DNA of 64,000 bases from Asaia bogorensis. Its GTDB lineage: Bacteria > Pseudomonadota > Alphaproteobacteria > Acetobacterales > Acetobacteraceae. The stretch spans positions 1 to 64,000 of the forward strand of contig CAMBMS010000002.1 in NCBI GenBank assembly GCA_945868845.1, given 5' to 3'. This document shows positions 37,297 to 47,136 of the stretch, piece after piece (position 1 is the stretch's first letter; each line of letters begins with the position of its first letter). Below the pieces are notes generated by a model. That model did no database searches. It worked only from the letters and a program-made list of their open reading frames with translations, and had not been told where the DNA came from. The translations under genes were made by a program, and so were the position numbers.

Positions 37297-38181
37297 ATGT
37301 GGCCTTTGCGTTCCATGCTGTATGTGCCGGCCCATCGTCGTGATTGGGTGGGCAAGGCGATCCGGGTATTGCCTGACGCGGTGATCCTGGATGTCGAGGA
37401 TTCTGTGCCGCCCGATAGTAAGCAGGCGGCGCGGAATTTTCTGCATGCAGAAATCGCTGAGCTGCGCGAGGCTGGCATTTCCCCTTTTGTGCGGGTTAAC
37501 GCGATCGGCGAGGGCGCGGAGATCGATGTGGCGGCAGCGATGTGCGCGGGGTTGGCGGGGGTGAAGCTGCCAAAGGCGGGGACGCCGGAGCAGATCCATG
37601 AATTACACGATCTTCTAACTTATCATGAAGGCCGGATGGGGATGGAGCGTGGTTCGGTTGCTATCCTTCCGATTCCGGAAACTACGGAAGGGCTTTACCG
37701 AATGCACGAACTGGCGAAGGCCAGTCCACGCGTGCAATCTTTGTGCGGAGCGATCAGCGGTGAAGTGGGCGGGGATATCGCACGCGCCTTTGGGTTTCGT
37801 CCCACCCGGTGCGGGATGGAGCAGATTTATTTAGCTTCCAAGACCGTTCTGGACAGCCGCGCGGGAGGGGCGCCCTATCCGATTGCTGGTGTCTTCGGGA
37901 TGGATATGAACAACATGGAGGTGGTGGAGGATGCGATTCGCCGCGCCAAGGAAATCGGTTTTTCCGGCGTGGCGGTGATGCACCCACTGCATGTCGCTAT
38001 TGCCAATCGGGTGATGCGCCCGAGCTTGGGGGAAATCGCCTACTTCAAGGGTATGTTGGATGCGTTCAAGGACGCGGAAAGCAAGGGCCTGGGTGCCATC
38101 AGCTATCAGGGGGCGATGGTGGATTACGCCATGCTGCCTGTGGCCCGGCAGATCGTATCGGAAGCGGAGCGCGGCAAGTAG
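37297..38181 (+). CDS. CitE-like CoA ester lyase (HpcH/HpaI aldolase family)
   Basis: 294-residue TIM-barrel lyase cleaving or forming malyl-, citramalyl- or related CoA esters. Family features are RSMLYVPAHRRDWVGKA at the start, DAVILDVEDSVPP with acidic metal ligands, FVRVNAIGEG, GVKLPKAGTPEQI and FGMDMNNMEVVEDAI. It starts 14 bases after the acyl-CoA dehydrogenase gene. Together they suggest breakdown of a branched dicarboxylic acyl-CoA, by inference only. Confidence 0.9.
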   Translation: MWPLRSMLYVPAHRRDWVGKAIRVLPDAVILDVEDSVPPDSKQAARNFLHAEIAELREAGISPFVRVNAIGEGAEIDVAAAMCAGLAGVKLPKAGTPEQIHELHDLLTYHEGRMGMERGSVAILPIPETTEGLYRMHELAKASPRVQSLCGAISGEVGGDIARAFGFRPTRCGMEQIYLASKTVLDSRAGGAPYPIAGVFGMDMNNMEVVEDAIRRAKEIGFSGVAVMHPLHVAIANRVMRPSLGEIAYFKGMLDAFKDAESKGLGAISYQGAMVDYAMLPVARQIVSEAERGK

Positions 38182-38194
38182 GAAAGGATCTGGC

Positions 38195-39117
38195 ATGTTC
38201 GCGCCACCGCAAGACATTCCATTGCAGCTTTATGCAACAGTGCCAGAGACTTTAAGTTTGGCGGATCGGGTATCGTGGATGGCGCGGCGGCGGCCGGGGA
38301 TGCGGATTCCAGCGTTCCTGGAGGGGCCATCCTTCGATCGCGCCGGAAATCTGTGGCTGGTGGATCTGGCGCATGGGCGGCTGTTGCGCGTGTCGCCCCA
38401 GGGCGCGTGGGATGTCGCGCTGGAGTATGACGGGCAGCCGAACGGGTTGGCGATCCATCGGGATGGTAGCGTCTATATCGCCGATCACGTGAAGGGAATT
38501 CTGAAACTTGATCCCACGTCCGGCATTCTGACAGCGGTGTTGGCGGAATTGCCGGGAGCAAAACTGAAAGGGCCGAACGACCTAGTGTTCGCCCATAATG
38601 GCGATCTTTACTTTACTGACCAGGGCAATACCGGGCTGGATGATCCCACGGGACGTTTAGTGTGCATTCGTGCCTCCGGCGCGATAGAGGTGCTCGTGGA
38701 AAATGTGCCGAGCCCGAACGGACTGGTGGTGCAGCCGGATGGACGGGCGGTGTTTCTTGCCGTTACCCGCGATAACGCGATCTGGTATGTGCCGCTGCTG
38801 GGCGAGCAGCAGGAGGAGGTGGGGCGCGTCGGGCGTTTCGTGCAGTTGATCGGCGGTGCGGGTGGCGGGCCGGACGGGTTGGCGATGGATGCGGCGGGAA
38901 ATCTGGTGATCGCGCATGTGATGCTAGGCTCAATCTGGGTTTTTCCGCCCTCGGGGAGCCGATATATCGGCTGCGTAGCCTGGGTGGGTCGCTGATCACC
39001 AACGCCGCGTTTGGCGGGGCGGATGGGAAGACGTTGTTCGTGACTGAATCCTCCACCGGCACCTTGTATCAGGCGCGACTGCCGGTAGCCGGGATGACGC
39101 TTGATTCGCATCTGTGA
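38195..39117 (+). pseudogene. SMP-30/gluconolactonase-like protein with a C-terminal frameshift
   Basis: Beta-propeller lactonase-type gene starting MFAPPQDIPLQLYATVPE at 38195. Propeller segments are FLEGPSFDRAGNLWLVDLAH, GQPNGLAIHRDGSVYIADHV, GPNDLVFAHNGDLYFTDQG and VPSPNGLVVQPDGR. The frame is intact to about 38955, then ends early at 38995 after WVFPPSGSRYIGC. Shifting by one base restores EPIYRLRSLGGSLITNAAFG and KTLFVTESSTGTLYQARLPV up to TGA at 39115-39117. About 50 residues are therefore out of frame. A single sequencing error could mimic this; otherwise the propeller cannot close. Confidence 0.82.
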
Positions 39118-39391
39118 CTTGCGGGTGACGTTCTATGAGGAGATTGTGACTCGGGCGCATATGCATTCGAAGGCTGATAATTGTTATCCGAACACTACAT
39201 CCGATGCGGTGGCGGATTACTACCCGACGCAGCCTTGCACCCGTTATATCGCGGGGAAGGGTACCTATACCGTGTCTCTGTGGGGCGTTGGATGGGCCAG
39301 GCGAGTGCGCCGACGGCGCCACGCCTGGCATCTCGGCCGCTGCCGAAGCCGGCGGGCGGCGCAATGCCAATGAAGCATTAACTTTCGTGGA
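39118..39391. other. Intergenic stretch between lactonase relic and aminotransferase
   Basis: About 300 bases between convergent genes. A plus-strand frame (39101-39373) contains DNCYPNTTSDAVADYYPT and ends in an arginine-rich run; I recognise no family. It might be a further relic, but nothing secure can be said. Confidence 0.3.
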
Positions 39392-39422
39392 TTAAACCCG
39401 GCTGCCCAGGGCCTGGGTTTAA
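39392..39422 (-). terminator. Hairpin at the end of the DegT aminotransferase gene
   Basis: TTAAACCC (39392-39399) pairs with GGGTTTAA (39415-39422), with an inner CCCAGGCCCTGGG-like palindrome on the minus strand. The aminotransferase stop codon lies within it. No long T-run follows, so termination is possible but not certain. Confidence 0.4.
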
Positions 39423-40561
39423 GCGGATACGGCGGCCAGAACGGCGTCGCAGACTCGGGCGCGGGCGGCTGCATCCAGATCGGGGTGGATGGGCAGGGCC
39501 AGGATGCGCCCAGCCAAATTTTCTGATACGGGCAATGGCGTGCCGACGTGATAGTCCCGGTAGGCCGGTTGGTGGTGCAAGGGTTTCGGGTAATAGATCG
39601 CGGTCGGCACGCCAGCTTCGCGCAGCGATGCTTGCACGCGGTCCCTGGTGGCGGCATCGGGCAGCAGGATGGAGTAGATGGCCCACGCGCTGGTGGAATC
39701 GGGCACGCGCGTGGGAATGGCGACGGCGTTGCCGAGGCGCGAGTCGTAATAGCTCGCGATCTCCTCGCGGATTGTCAGTTCGTCGGCGAAGACGGTGAGC
39801 TTGGACAGCAGCACGGCGGCTTGGATGGAATCGAGCCGCCCGTTCATCCCGGTGCGCAGTACTTCATAGCGCGTGGCACCCTCGCCATGCGTGCGCAGGC
39901 TGCGGTAGAGCGCGGCGCGGGTATCGTCGTCAGTAAATAGCGCGCCGCCATCGCCATAGGCGCCGAGGGACTTGGAGGGATAAAAACTGACCGCCGTCGC
40001 ATCGGCCTGCACGCCGAGGCGCTTGCCATGCAGGCTGGCACCGTAACTTTGCGCGCAATCATCTAGGGTGAAGATTTTTTCTCTTGTCGCGATTGTGTTG
40101 AGCGCGTCCCAGTCTGCTGGCTGGCCGAACAGATCGACGCCGATGAGGCCGCGTGGTTTTAATTCGCCATTGGCTTTCACGGCCGCGATACGGCGTTCCA
40201 GATCGGCGGGGTCGATCTGGAATGTATGAGGATCGACATCGACGAAGACCGGGGTGGCGCCCAGCACCAGCACGACTTCGGCGGTGGCGGTGTAGGTGAA
40301 GCCGGGCAGGAACACCGCGTCTCCGCGGCCGATCTCCTCGCCCATCAGGGCGATTTGCAGCGCATCGGTGCCGGAGCTAACGGCGATACAGTATCGCGCG
40401 CCGCAAAAGGCGGCCAGCGCGGCTTCCAGCTCCGCCACCTCCGGGCCCTGGATGAACTGGCAATGGGCCAGCACCGTATCCAGACGGTGGCGCAGATCGG
40501 CAGCGATACGCGCCTGCTGGGCTTTCAGATCCAGGAAGGGAATGGGGTTGGCTGGGCTCAT
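39419..40561 (-). CDS. DegT/DnrJ/EryC1/StrS family aminotransferase
   Basis: 380-residue PLP-dependent sugar aminotransferase type protein. The PLP lysine is K197 in VSFYPSKSLGAYGDGGALF; SSGTDALQIAL (62-72) and the aspartate in LDDCAQSYGA bind cofactor. I chose the ATG at 40561 (MSPANPIPFLDLKAQQARI), the canonical start; the longer frame runs into the relic upstream. Such enzymes make amino sugars for surface polysaccharides. Here it stands alone, which fits loss of neighbouring polysaccharide genes. Confidence 0.93.
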   Translation of the reverse strand: MSPANPIPFLDLKAQQARIAADLRHRLDTVLAHCQFIQGPEVAELEAALAAFCGARYCIAVSSGTDALQIALMGEEIGRGDAVFLPGFTYTATAEVVLVLGATPVFVDVDPHTFQIDPADLERRIAAVKANGELKPRGLIGVDLFGQPADWDALNTIATREKIFTLDDCAQSYGASLHGKRLGVQADATAVSFYPSKSLGAYGDGGALFTDDDTRAALYRSLRTHGEGATRYEVLRTGMNGRLDSIQAAVLLSKLTVFADELTIREEIASYYDSRLGNAVAIPTRVPDSTSAWAIYSILLPDAATRDRVQASLREAGVPTAIYYPKPLHHQPAYRDYHVGTPLPVSENLAGRILALPIHPDLDAAARARVCDAVLAAVSA

Positions 40562-40667
40562 TGGCAGTTGGCTTTCGGGTGGGCTGCTACAGGCACGCAG
40601 TCGAGCCTCGGGGCCTTCGGGGCGGTGATCGAGGCAAGGGATTAGCCTGAAAATCAGGGTGAGCGCC

Positions 40668-40850
40668 AGATGGCTCGCGCGGTCGCGGCAGGCGGCCTTC
40701 ACGCTGAACGCCTCGGCGATCTTCGGGCTGGCCCAGCCGGTCAGTATCACGGTATGGCGCGAGAATAATCTGCCTCCCCACGGTCTCGCGAACTGGCCAG
40801 GCCCGTCAGGGCAGATCGCTGCACTTCGGTGGATGAGAGTGGCGATCTTC
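40668..40850 (+). pseudogene. Possible relic of S-adenosylmethionine synthetase C-terminus
   Basis: Short pieces in different frames follow the order of the MetK C-terminal domain: ARAVAAGG (family: ARYVAKNIVAAG), AIFGLAQPVSITV (family: AYAIGVAEPVSIxV), NLPPHGL (family: FDLRPxGI) and HFGG (family: YGHFGR). Spacing between them is shorter than in MetK, so deletions would be needed. The rest of the 396-base gap (40562-40957) has nothing else I can read. Weak evidence; chance similarity is possible. Confidence 0.3.
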
Positions 40851-40957
40851 CGGTCATGTCTGGTACCTGCAAAGCACCGCAGCCGGGCAATCAGCCCACC
40901 AAACGTTGGCCAATCAAGCAGTTTCTGCTTAGCCGTTCGAGGCCTTGCGGGTGCGGG

Positions 40958-41317
40958 CTAGCCGCTGCCCTTGCGAGTACCAGACGCGGCCTCACCCATA
41001 ATGGTGCGCAGGTCGCGCAGGAAAACGGAGCCTTTCAGGGTCCGTTGTACGAGCACGCTGCGCCGGTCCATTAGGTCCACCTTGCGCCGGGCTAGGTCCA
41101 GCTCGTCCAGGCGGTCGAGCGCGCGGGTGATGGCGGGCTTGGACACGTTCAGGCCGGCAGCGAGGCCGCGTACGGTATGCGCGCCATCCTGCAAATAGCA
41201 GGTGAGAAACACACCGAGCTGGCGGGCGGAGAGATCCGGTCCGTCGCGGCGCACCAGCGCGACGATGGTGTCACGCATGATGCCGACGAGCTGATCGGCG
41301 TTGGGGGGAGCGGCCAC
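40958..41317 (-). CDS. MarR-family transcriptional regulator
   Basis: 119-residue winged-helix DNA-binding protein starting at a GTG (41317) with AAGGGAT upstream. The recognition region reads HTVRGLAAGLNVSKPAITRA with LDRLDELDLARRKVDLMDRR forming the wing, about residues 46-90. Shorter than usual MarR proteins (about 140-150), with a brief C-terminal dimerisation helix. Regulon unknown; no divergent target gene lies beside it. Confidence 0.85.
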   Translation of the reverse strand: MAAPPNADQLVGIMRDTIVALVRRDGPDLSARQLGVFLTCYLQDGAHTVRGLAAGLNVSKPAITRALDRLDELDLARRKVDLMDRRSVLVQRTLKGSVFLRDLRTIMGEAASGTRKGSG

Positions 41318-41491
41318 TTCTTTATCCCTTCATCGAACCGGCTGGAGTCGGACGTGAGAGATCGGTCGTGCCGTCTTGTTTTTGAAGCTTGGTCTGTAGA
41401 GCTCGTCTCGCGGATTTTATGTGTGGGAAACCTTGCCAATAGGCGTGCGATTCACGTTATTGTCCTACATAATTCTCGTCACAATATGAGA

Positions 41492-42889
41492 CTAAATTGA
41501 TCCTGTAACAGGAAATTTGGTCGCCAAAGCCGTGAAAACCGCGCGCATTGCTTGCGCCTCGCCGCCTTCGGGGCGGGCTGGGCTAGTTTGATCGTTCCAG
41601 GCATAGAGGTCGATATGCGCCCAGGGTAAGGTTTGGGTAACGAAACGACGCAGAAACAATGCGCCGATGATGGCGCCGGCGAAGGGCTTGGCGGAGACAT
41701 TGTTCAGATCCGCCACCGGACTGTTCAGCCAGGCATCGTAGCCTTCCCACAAGGGCAGGCGCCAAAGCGGGTCGTGCGCGGTATGCGCCGCATCCAGCAA
41801 GGACTGCGCCCAGCCGCTATCGTTGCAAAATAACGCAGGAATATCAGGACCTAAGGCCACGCGTGCGGCTCCTGTCAGGGTGGCACAATCCAGGAGGAAG
41901 GTCGGTTTGTCGGCGCTTGCCTCTGCCAACAAGTCGCAGAGCACCAGCCGGCCCTCGGCGTCCGTGTTGCCGATTTCCACGCTGAGGCCGGATCGGGTTT
42001 TGACGACATCGAGTGGGCGCATGGCCCGGCCGGAGACGCTGTTTTCCGCGCAGCCCAGGCGGACGGAGAGGCAAACCGGTAAATCCGCCTGCATCACCAT
42101 GCGCGCGATGCCGAGCACGACCGCGGCGCCACCCATGTCTTTTTTCATCCGCAGCATGCCGGCGGAGGGTTTGAGGTCGTAGCCGCCGGTATCGAACACC
42201 ACGCCCTTGCCGCAGAGCGCGATCAGCGGTGCGTCCACCCCGGCCTGGCTGCCGCGCCAGTCGATTCGGGCGACGACCGGGGGGCGGGCGGAACCGGCGC
42301 CGACGGCGGCGATCATGGGATAGGCCGCGTGCAGGTCGACGCCGCTGGTCAGGGTAGCGGTGGCGCCGAATTGTTGCGCGAGATCGGCGGCGGCGTTGGC
42401 GAGGTCCGTTGGCCCGAGCAGGTTGGCTGGCAGGTTGATTAGGTCGCGCACCATCCAGGTGGCCTGCGCGCAGGCTTCGGCTGGTGCGGAGGCGGCAGCG
42501 AGCCGGGCCGGGGCGCGGGCGGCCGGTTTGATGGCAGTGAAACGATAGGCGCCAAGACAAAAGCCCAGGATCGCGAGATCGGTGTCAAAATCGCCGGGCT
42601 CGAGGCGCCAGATTGTGCCTTCCGGCAGACGGAAAGCTAGGCCGCCGAAACAATCGGGCGAACGGTCCTCGCCCAGGCCGAGCACGGCGCCGGCCAGCCC
42701 GTCGGGGCCGGGGAGGAGGAACAGCTCCTGCGCGGTGGCGCGGAATTTTTGCGCGCGCAGGAAAGCGGCCTGTGCCGCAGGGAGTGCCCCCAACGCCGCC
42801 TCCAGCCCGGCGGGGCGGATCGCGAGCAAGGGCAGGGAAGCGGCGCCCGGCGCGGCGAGGCAGTCCAGAGTTTGGTCGATGACGTTCAT
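41492..42889 (-). CDS. M17-family leucyl aminopeptidase (PepB-like)
   Basis: 465-residue cytosolic di-zinc aminopeptidase. The metal and catalytic residues can be placed: K228 and D233 in GKGVVFDTGGYDLK, K240, D251 in MKKDMGGAAVVLG, and the signature NTDAEGRL at 308-315. The N-terminal regulatory domain is present (1-150). ATG at 42889 chosen (MNVIDQTLDC); the frame extends six codons further. It precedes no obvious partner gene. Confidence 0.94.
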   Translation of the reverse strand: MNVIDQTLDCLAAPGAASLPLLAIRPAGLEAALGALPAAQAAFLRAQKFRATAQELFLLPGPDGLAGAVLGLGEDRSPDCFGGLAFRLPEGTIWRLEPGDFDTDLAILGFCLGAYRFTAIKPAARAPARLAAASAPAEACAQATWMVRDLINLPANLLGPTDLANAAADLAQQFGATATLTSGVDLHAAYPMIAAVGAGSARPPVVARIDWRGSQAGVDAPLIALCGKGVVFDTGGYDLKPSAGMLRMKKDMGGAAVVLGIARMVMQADLPVCLSVRLGCAENSVSGRAMRPLDVVKTRSGLSVEIGNTDAEGRLVLCDLLAEASADKPTFLLDCATLTGAARVALGPDIPALFCNDSGWAQSLLDAAHTAHDPLWRLPLWEGYDAWLNSPVADLNNVSAKPFAGAIIGALFLRRFVTQTLPWAHIDLYAWNDQTSPARPEGGEAQAMRAVFTALATKFPVTGSI

Positions 42890-42943
42890 CCGGTGGTCTC
42901 TTCGCATCTGAGGGTCTCTCCGTGCGGATGGAATGCGCGGCGG

Positions 42944-44812
42944 TTACGAGGCATGTGGGGTGAGTGCCTGCGCCAGCAGTGCGGTGACGGCGTGGGCGAA
43001 GCGGGCCGGATCACGCGGGGTATCGCCATCCTGCACGCGGGCCAGATCGAGCAGGGTTGCGGCGGCCTCGGCGATCGTTTCCGTTTCCGCCGCGCGCGGC
43101 GCGAGGGCGCGGATCAAAGCGTGGCGCGGATTGATTTCCAGCACGGGTGCGCCGGCGCCCGTCCCAGGGGTCCCGGCCCGGCCGGCGCGGCGCAGCAGGC
43201 GTTGCATCTGCAAATCCGGCCCGTTGGAGCTGGCGGCGAGGATGCAGGCGCTGTCGGTTAGGCGATACGTGGCGCGGACATCAGTGACATCACCGCCGAG
43301 CGCCGCCTTCAGCGCGGTGAGGAGAGCGGAGATATCATCAGCCTTACCGCCGGCTTTCTCGTCATCGGCTTTTGGTAAATCGTCGGCGGTAGCCTGCGTC
43401 ACGCTGTGCAGTGATTTACTCTCATAGCTGTCCAGCCGTTCCGGCCAGAAGGCGTCAATCGGATCGGTGAGCAGCAGCACCTCGATACCCAGGGCACGAA
43501 AGCCTTCGAGTTGCGGGGAGGTACGCGCGGTATCGAGAGAATCGGCGACGAGGTACCAGATCTTTTCCTGCTCGGGCGGCATACGCGCGACGTAATCGGC
43601 GAAGGATGTTAGGCTGTCCTGGGTGGAAGAGGGAAAGCGCATGAGCGTGGCAACGTCGTTGCGATGCTCGGGGTCATCATAGGCGCCTTCCTTCACGAGT
43701 GTGCCGAAATTATTCCAAAATTTCTCGTAGTCGTCCGCGTCCTTCGCCTTGGTTTTTAGTTCCGAAATGACCCGTCCGGTGACGGCCTTGCGGATGCGTG
43801 CGAGGACTGGCGTCGCTTGCAGCATTTCGCGCGAGACATTGAGGGGAAGATCCTCGGTATCGATGACGCCGCCGACGAAGCGCAGCCAAGGTGGCAGAAG
43901 CTCCGCGGCATCAGTGATGAACATACGGCGCACATGCAGACGGAGTTTCGAGGCGCGGTCCTGATCCAGGGGCGTGAAAGGCTTTATGCTGGGGATGAAG
44001 AGCATGGCATAGAATTCCAGCATGCCTTCCGTACGCCATTGCAACGTCACCCAGGGCGTGTCGAAGAAATTTCCCAGACGGCGATAGAATGCGGTGGCGG
44101 ATTGTTCGCTTACCTCGGATTTCGGCCTGCGCCACAACGCGGTACCTTCATTGGCGGGCAGGTCCTTGCCATCCCGCGTGATGGTGATCGGGATGGTGAC
44201 GTGATCGGCCCATTTTCGGATCACGGTCTCCAGGCGTATCGGTTCGAGATATTCGTCCGCGTCGGGCTTCATGTGCAGCACGACATCGGTGCCCGGCGTG
44301 TCGCGTTCGGCGGGCCTCAGGGAAAATTCGCCGGCGCCGGCGGAGGCCCAGGTCCATGCCTCGTCTTGGCCAGCCTTGCGTGAGGTCACTTCCACCTGGT
44401 CCGCCACAATGAAGGCGGAATAGAAGCCGACGCCGAACTGGCCGATCAGGCTGGGGCGGTCGTCGGGTTTTGCCTGCGCCAGGGCCTCGCCGAAGGCGCG
44501 GGTGCCGGAGCGGGCGATGGTGCCGAGATTCTGGATCAATTCGTCTCGCCCCATGCCGATGCCGTCATCGGCGATGTGCAGGAGGCGACCAAGCTTGTCG
44601 GGGATGACGCGGATTTTCGCGCCATCGGGCAGCGCGAGAGCGGGATCGGTTAGGCCTTCGAAGCGTCGGCGGTCGATGGCGTCGGCGGCGTTGGCGACGA
44701 GTTCGCGGAGGAAAATCTCGCGCTCCGAATAGAGCGAATGCACGACGAGATCGAGTAGGCGCCCGACCTCGGCGCCAAAATTATGTTTTTCCACCTGCGC
44801 TTTAGCAGCCAT
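42944..44812 (-). CDS. htpG: Molecular chaperone HtpG (Hsp90)
   Basis: 622-residue ATP-dependent chaperone. The N-terminal GHKL ATPase has [32 protein letters not shown] and [15 protein letters not shown]. The middle domain includes [17 protein letters not shown] and [18 protein letters not shown], and the C-terminal dimerisation domain ends near the stop. In E. coli the equivalent of DAIDRRRF is DAADKLRF, so substitutions are mild. Full length, single gene. Confidence 0.97.
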   Translation of the reverse strand: MAAKAQVEKHNFGAEVGRLLDLVVHSLYSEREIFLRELVANAADAIDRRRFEGLTDPALALPDGAKIRVIPDKLGRLLHIADDGIGMGRDELIQNLGTIARSGTRAFGEALAQAKPDDRPSLIGQFGVGFYSAFIVADQVEVTSRKAGQDEAWTWASAGAGEFSLRPAERDTPGTDVVLHMKPDADEYLEPIRLETVIRKWADHVTIPITITRDGKDLPANEGTALWRRPKSEVSEQSATAFYRRLGNFFDTPWVTLQWRTEGMLEFYAMLFIPSIKPFTPLDQDRASKLRLHVRRMFITDAAELLPPWLRFVGGVIDTEDLPLNVSREMLQATPVLARIRKAVTGRVISELKTKAKDADDYEKFWNNFGTLVKEGAYDDPEHRNDVATLMRFPSSTQDSLTSFADYVARMPPEQEKIWYLVADSLDTARTSPQLEGFRALGIEVLLLTDPIDAFWPERLDSYESKSLHSVTQATADDLPKADDEKAGGKADDISALLTALKAALGGDVTDVRATYRLTDSACILAASSNGPDLQMQRLLRRAGRAGTPGTGAGAPVLEINPRHALIRALAPRAAETETIAEAAATLLDLARVQDGDTPRDPARFAHAVTALLAQALTPHAS

Positions 44813-44912
44813 GCCGATCTCTCCGTCTCGTCACGTAATAACCGGCTCGATATGTGCCGGTTTGTCGAGCGATTCAATGGACCGTGGCGCGTGACGGGCG
44901 GCGGGACGACAA

Positions 44913-45614
44913 TCAGCCGGCTGGATCGAGGCGGTAGCCGCCGGTCTCCGTGAGCAGAAGTCGCGCATTGCTGGGGTCGGATTCGATCTTCTGGCGCAAC
45001 CGGTAGATATGGGTTTCCAACGTGTGGGTGGTGATCCCGGTATTGTAGCCCCAGATCTCGTTCAGTAGCACCTGGCGCGCCACCGGCTTGGTGCTGGCGC
45101 GAAAGAGGAGTTTCAGGATCGCGGCTTCTTTTTCGGTCAGGCGGATGCGCCGGTTATCCGCGGCATCGTGCAGCCATTTTGCCGAGGGGCGGAACGTGTA
45201 GGGGCCGATGGTGAAGACCGCGTCCTCGCTGTTCTCGAAGATGCGGAGCTGGGCGCGCAGCCGGGCCAGTAATTCGTTCAGGCGGAAGGGCTTGACGATA
45301 TAGTCGTTGGCGCCCGAATCGAGGCCGCGCACCACATCGGCCTCCTCGTCGGAGCCGGTGAGCATGAGGATTGGCACCTTGTTGCCCTGCCGGCGCAGTT
45401 TCGAGCAGAGGTCGCGGCCATCGCCGTCGGGCAGGCCGATATCGAGAATGATGGCATCGTAGCGGCCATTGTGCCCGGCGAGGCGGGCTTGGGCCTGGGC
45501 GATGCTGGCGGCCTCGGCGGTGCGGAATTCACCTCCCAGGGTGAGTTGCTCGATCAGGGTATCTCGCAGATCGTCGTCGTCATCTACTATCAGGATGGAG
45601 CGCTCGGCCGTCAT
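44913..45614 (-). CDS. OmpR/PhoB-type response regulator
   Basis: 233-residue two-component regulator. Receiver domain 1-120 with acidic pocket DDDDD (11-15), phospho-acceptor D58 in IILDIGLPDGDG, T86 and K108 (YIVKPFRL). C-terminal winged helix includes RIRLTEKEAAILKLLFRA and TTHTLETHIYRLRQKIESDP. The ATG at 45614 starts MTAERSILIVDDDDD. No histidine kinase gene is adjacent, so its partner must be elsewhere. Confidence 0.95.
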   Translation of the reverse strand: MTAERSILIVDDDDDLRDTLIEQLTLGGEFRTAEAASIAQAQARLAGHNGRYDAIILDIGLPDGDGRDLCSKLRRQGNKVPILMLTGSDEEADVVRGLDSGANDYIVKPFRLNELLARLRAQLRIFENSEDAVFTIGPYTFRPSAKWLHDAADNRRIRLTEKEAAILKLLFRASTKPVARQVLLNEIWGYNTGITTHTLETHIYRLRQKIESDPSNARLLLTETGGYRLDPAG

Positions 45615-45879
45615 CCGCTGCTCCTTATTGTTCGATTTGATCCTCTTGTCCCGTGAACGGGTCGCACCATGTATGGCACAAGGCGGGCCCGATGACATCT
45701 GTTGGGGAAGCGGAGCAATGGCTCGTGAATTGAAATAATACCTGCTGATGGTGGTTATCGCAGTTTGCGGCGGGAAGGATTGGCGGTGGCGGGCGTAGGG
45801 TATGACATAAAGCTGCCGCCTTGGTCGTTTTGACTATAGGAGGTAGTGAGGGGATTGCTGTGACGAGGAAAATCCAGCC

Positions 45880-47007
45880 GTGACTGCCGAAGGGGCCTAT
45901 CCGACATTGCATCATACGCGCACCGTGCATCGCGCCGTGGCGGAACTGCGCCGGGGGGCGCCGGTGCTGCTGCGCGCCGGCCCCGCCTTGGGGGGACCGG
46001 CGCTGGTTGTAATGGCGGCGGAGACTGCCGGGGCCACGGGGCTGGCGGAGTTTTCCCGCCTGGGTGAGGCGCCGGGGGTGTTGTTGCTGGCGCCGATGCG
46101 CGCGGCGGCCGTGCTGCATCGTCCGGTAGAGCAGGCGGGTGCGGCGGTGGCGCTGCGGCTGAGCGCTGATCTGCTGTCCGAGACCGTATTGCGCGGGCTG
46201 GCGGATCCGACGGCGGTGCAGCTGGTGGGCGTCAGCCCGGAGACTGCGCCGGTCCCTCCCCTGGCGGAGGCGGCGCTGGCGCTGGCGAAGCTGGCGCAAT
46301 TGTTGCCCGCGGTGCTCGTCGCGCCGTTGCGCGCGAAGGCCGTCGCGACGGCAGCGGCGCTGGATGTTCTGGGCGCGTCCGCCACTGATATCCTGACCTA
46401 TCCGCATGCCATGGCTGCTGGGCTGCGCCGGGTGGCAGAGGCCGTGGTGCCGCTGGAGGGCGCGCCGAAATCGCGCGTCGTCGCGTTTCGAGCCCCCGAT
46501 GCCGGGATCGAGCATTTGGCGATCGTGGTGGGCGAGCCGGATAAAATGGACGCACCGCTGGTACGGCTGCATTCGGAATGTTTCACCGGCGACCTGTTGG
46601 GGTCGTTGCGCTGTGATTGCGGTGCGCAGCTGCGCGGGGCGATCCAGCGCATGGTGGCGGATGGCGGTGGGGTGCTGCTCTATCTGGCGCAGGAAGGGCG
46701 CGGCATAGGGTTGATGAACAAGCTGCGTGCCTATGCCATGCAGGATCGTGGGCTGGACACGGTGGACGCCAATAGGGCCTTAGGCTGGGGGGCGGATGAA
46801 CGGAGTTTCTTGCTCGCCGCGACCATGCTGCGCGAGCTGGGGATTTCGCGGATCCGGCTACTAACCAATAATCCGGACAAGATTTCTGCTGTCGTGGCCT
46901 GCGGGGTGGATGTGGTGGGGCGGGAGGCGCATGAATTCGCGCCTAATGGGGTGAACGACCATTACCTCGCCACTAAGGCGAAGCGGTTCGGGCATCTTCT
47001 GGGTTAG
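45880..47007 (+). CDS. ribA: GTP cyclohydrolase II
   Basis: Opens GTP to start riboflavin synthesis; 375 residues, GTG start at 45880. The RibA catalytic domain is the C-terminal half: LHSECFTGDLLGSLRCDCGA with zinc ligands C234, C245 and C247, then LLYLAQEGRGIGLMNKLRAY and LLTNNPDK. The N-terminal 170 residues are alanine-rich and occupy the place of a RibB domain, but I see no intact DHBP synthase motif. Such long RibA forms occur in alphaproteobacteria. Confidence 0.93.
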   Translation: MTAEGAYPTLHHTRTVHRAVAELRRGAPVLLRAGPALGGPALVVMAAETAGATGLAEFSRLGEAPGVLLLAPMRAAAVLHRPVEQAGAAVALRLSADLLSETVLRGLADPTAVQLVGVSPETAPVPPLAEAALALAKLAQLLPAVLVAPLRAKAVATAAALDVLGASATDILTYPHAMAAGLRRVAEAVVPLEGAPKSRVVAFRAPDAGIEHLAIVVGEPDKMDAPLVRLHSECFTGDLLGSLRCDCGAQLRGAIQRMVADGGGVLLYLAQEGRGIGLMNKLRAYAMQDRGLDTVDANRALGWGADERSFLLAATMLRELGISRIRLLTNNPDKISAVVACGVDVVGREAHEFAPNGVNDHYLATKAKRFGHLLG

Positions 47008-47136
47008 AGTGTTTGGCGCCGCCTCCGCGTAAGTGCCTCATAATCGGAAATCCACTTGCCTCGAAGGGGCGTTCTCCGCTAACTCCCGCCGCGTAGCGCA
47101 AGGGTGCGGTGCACAATCAGTCAGGAGCATGTCGTC

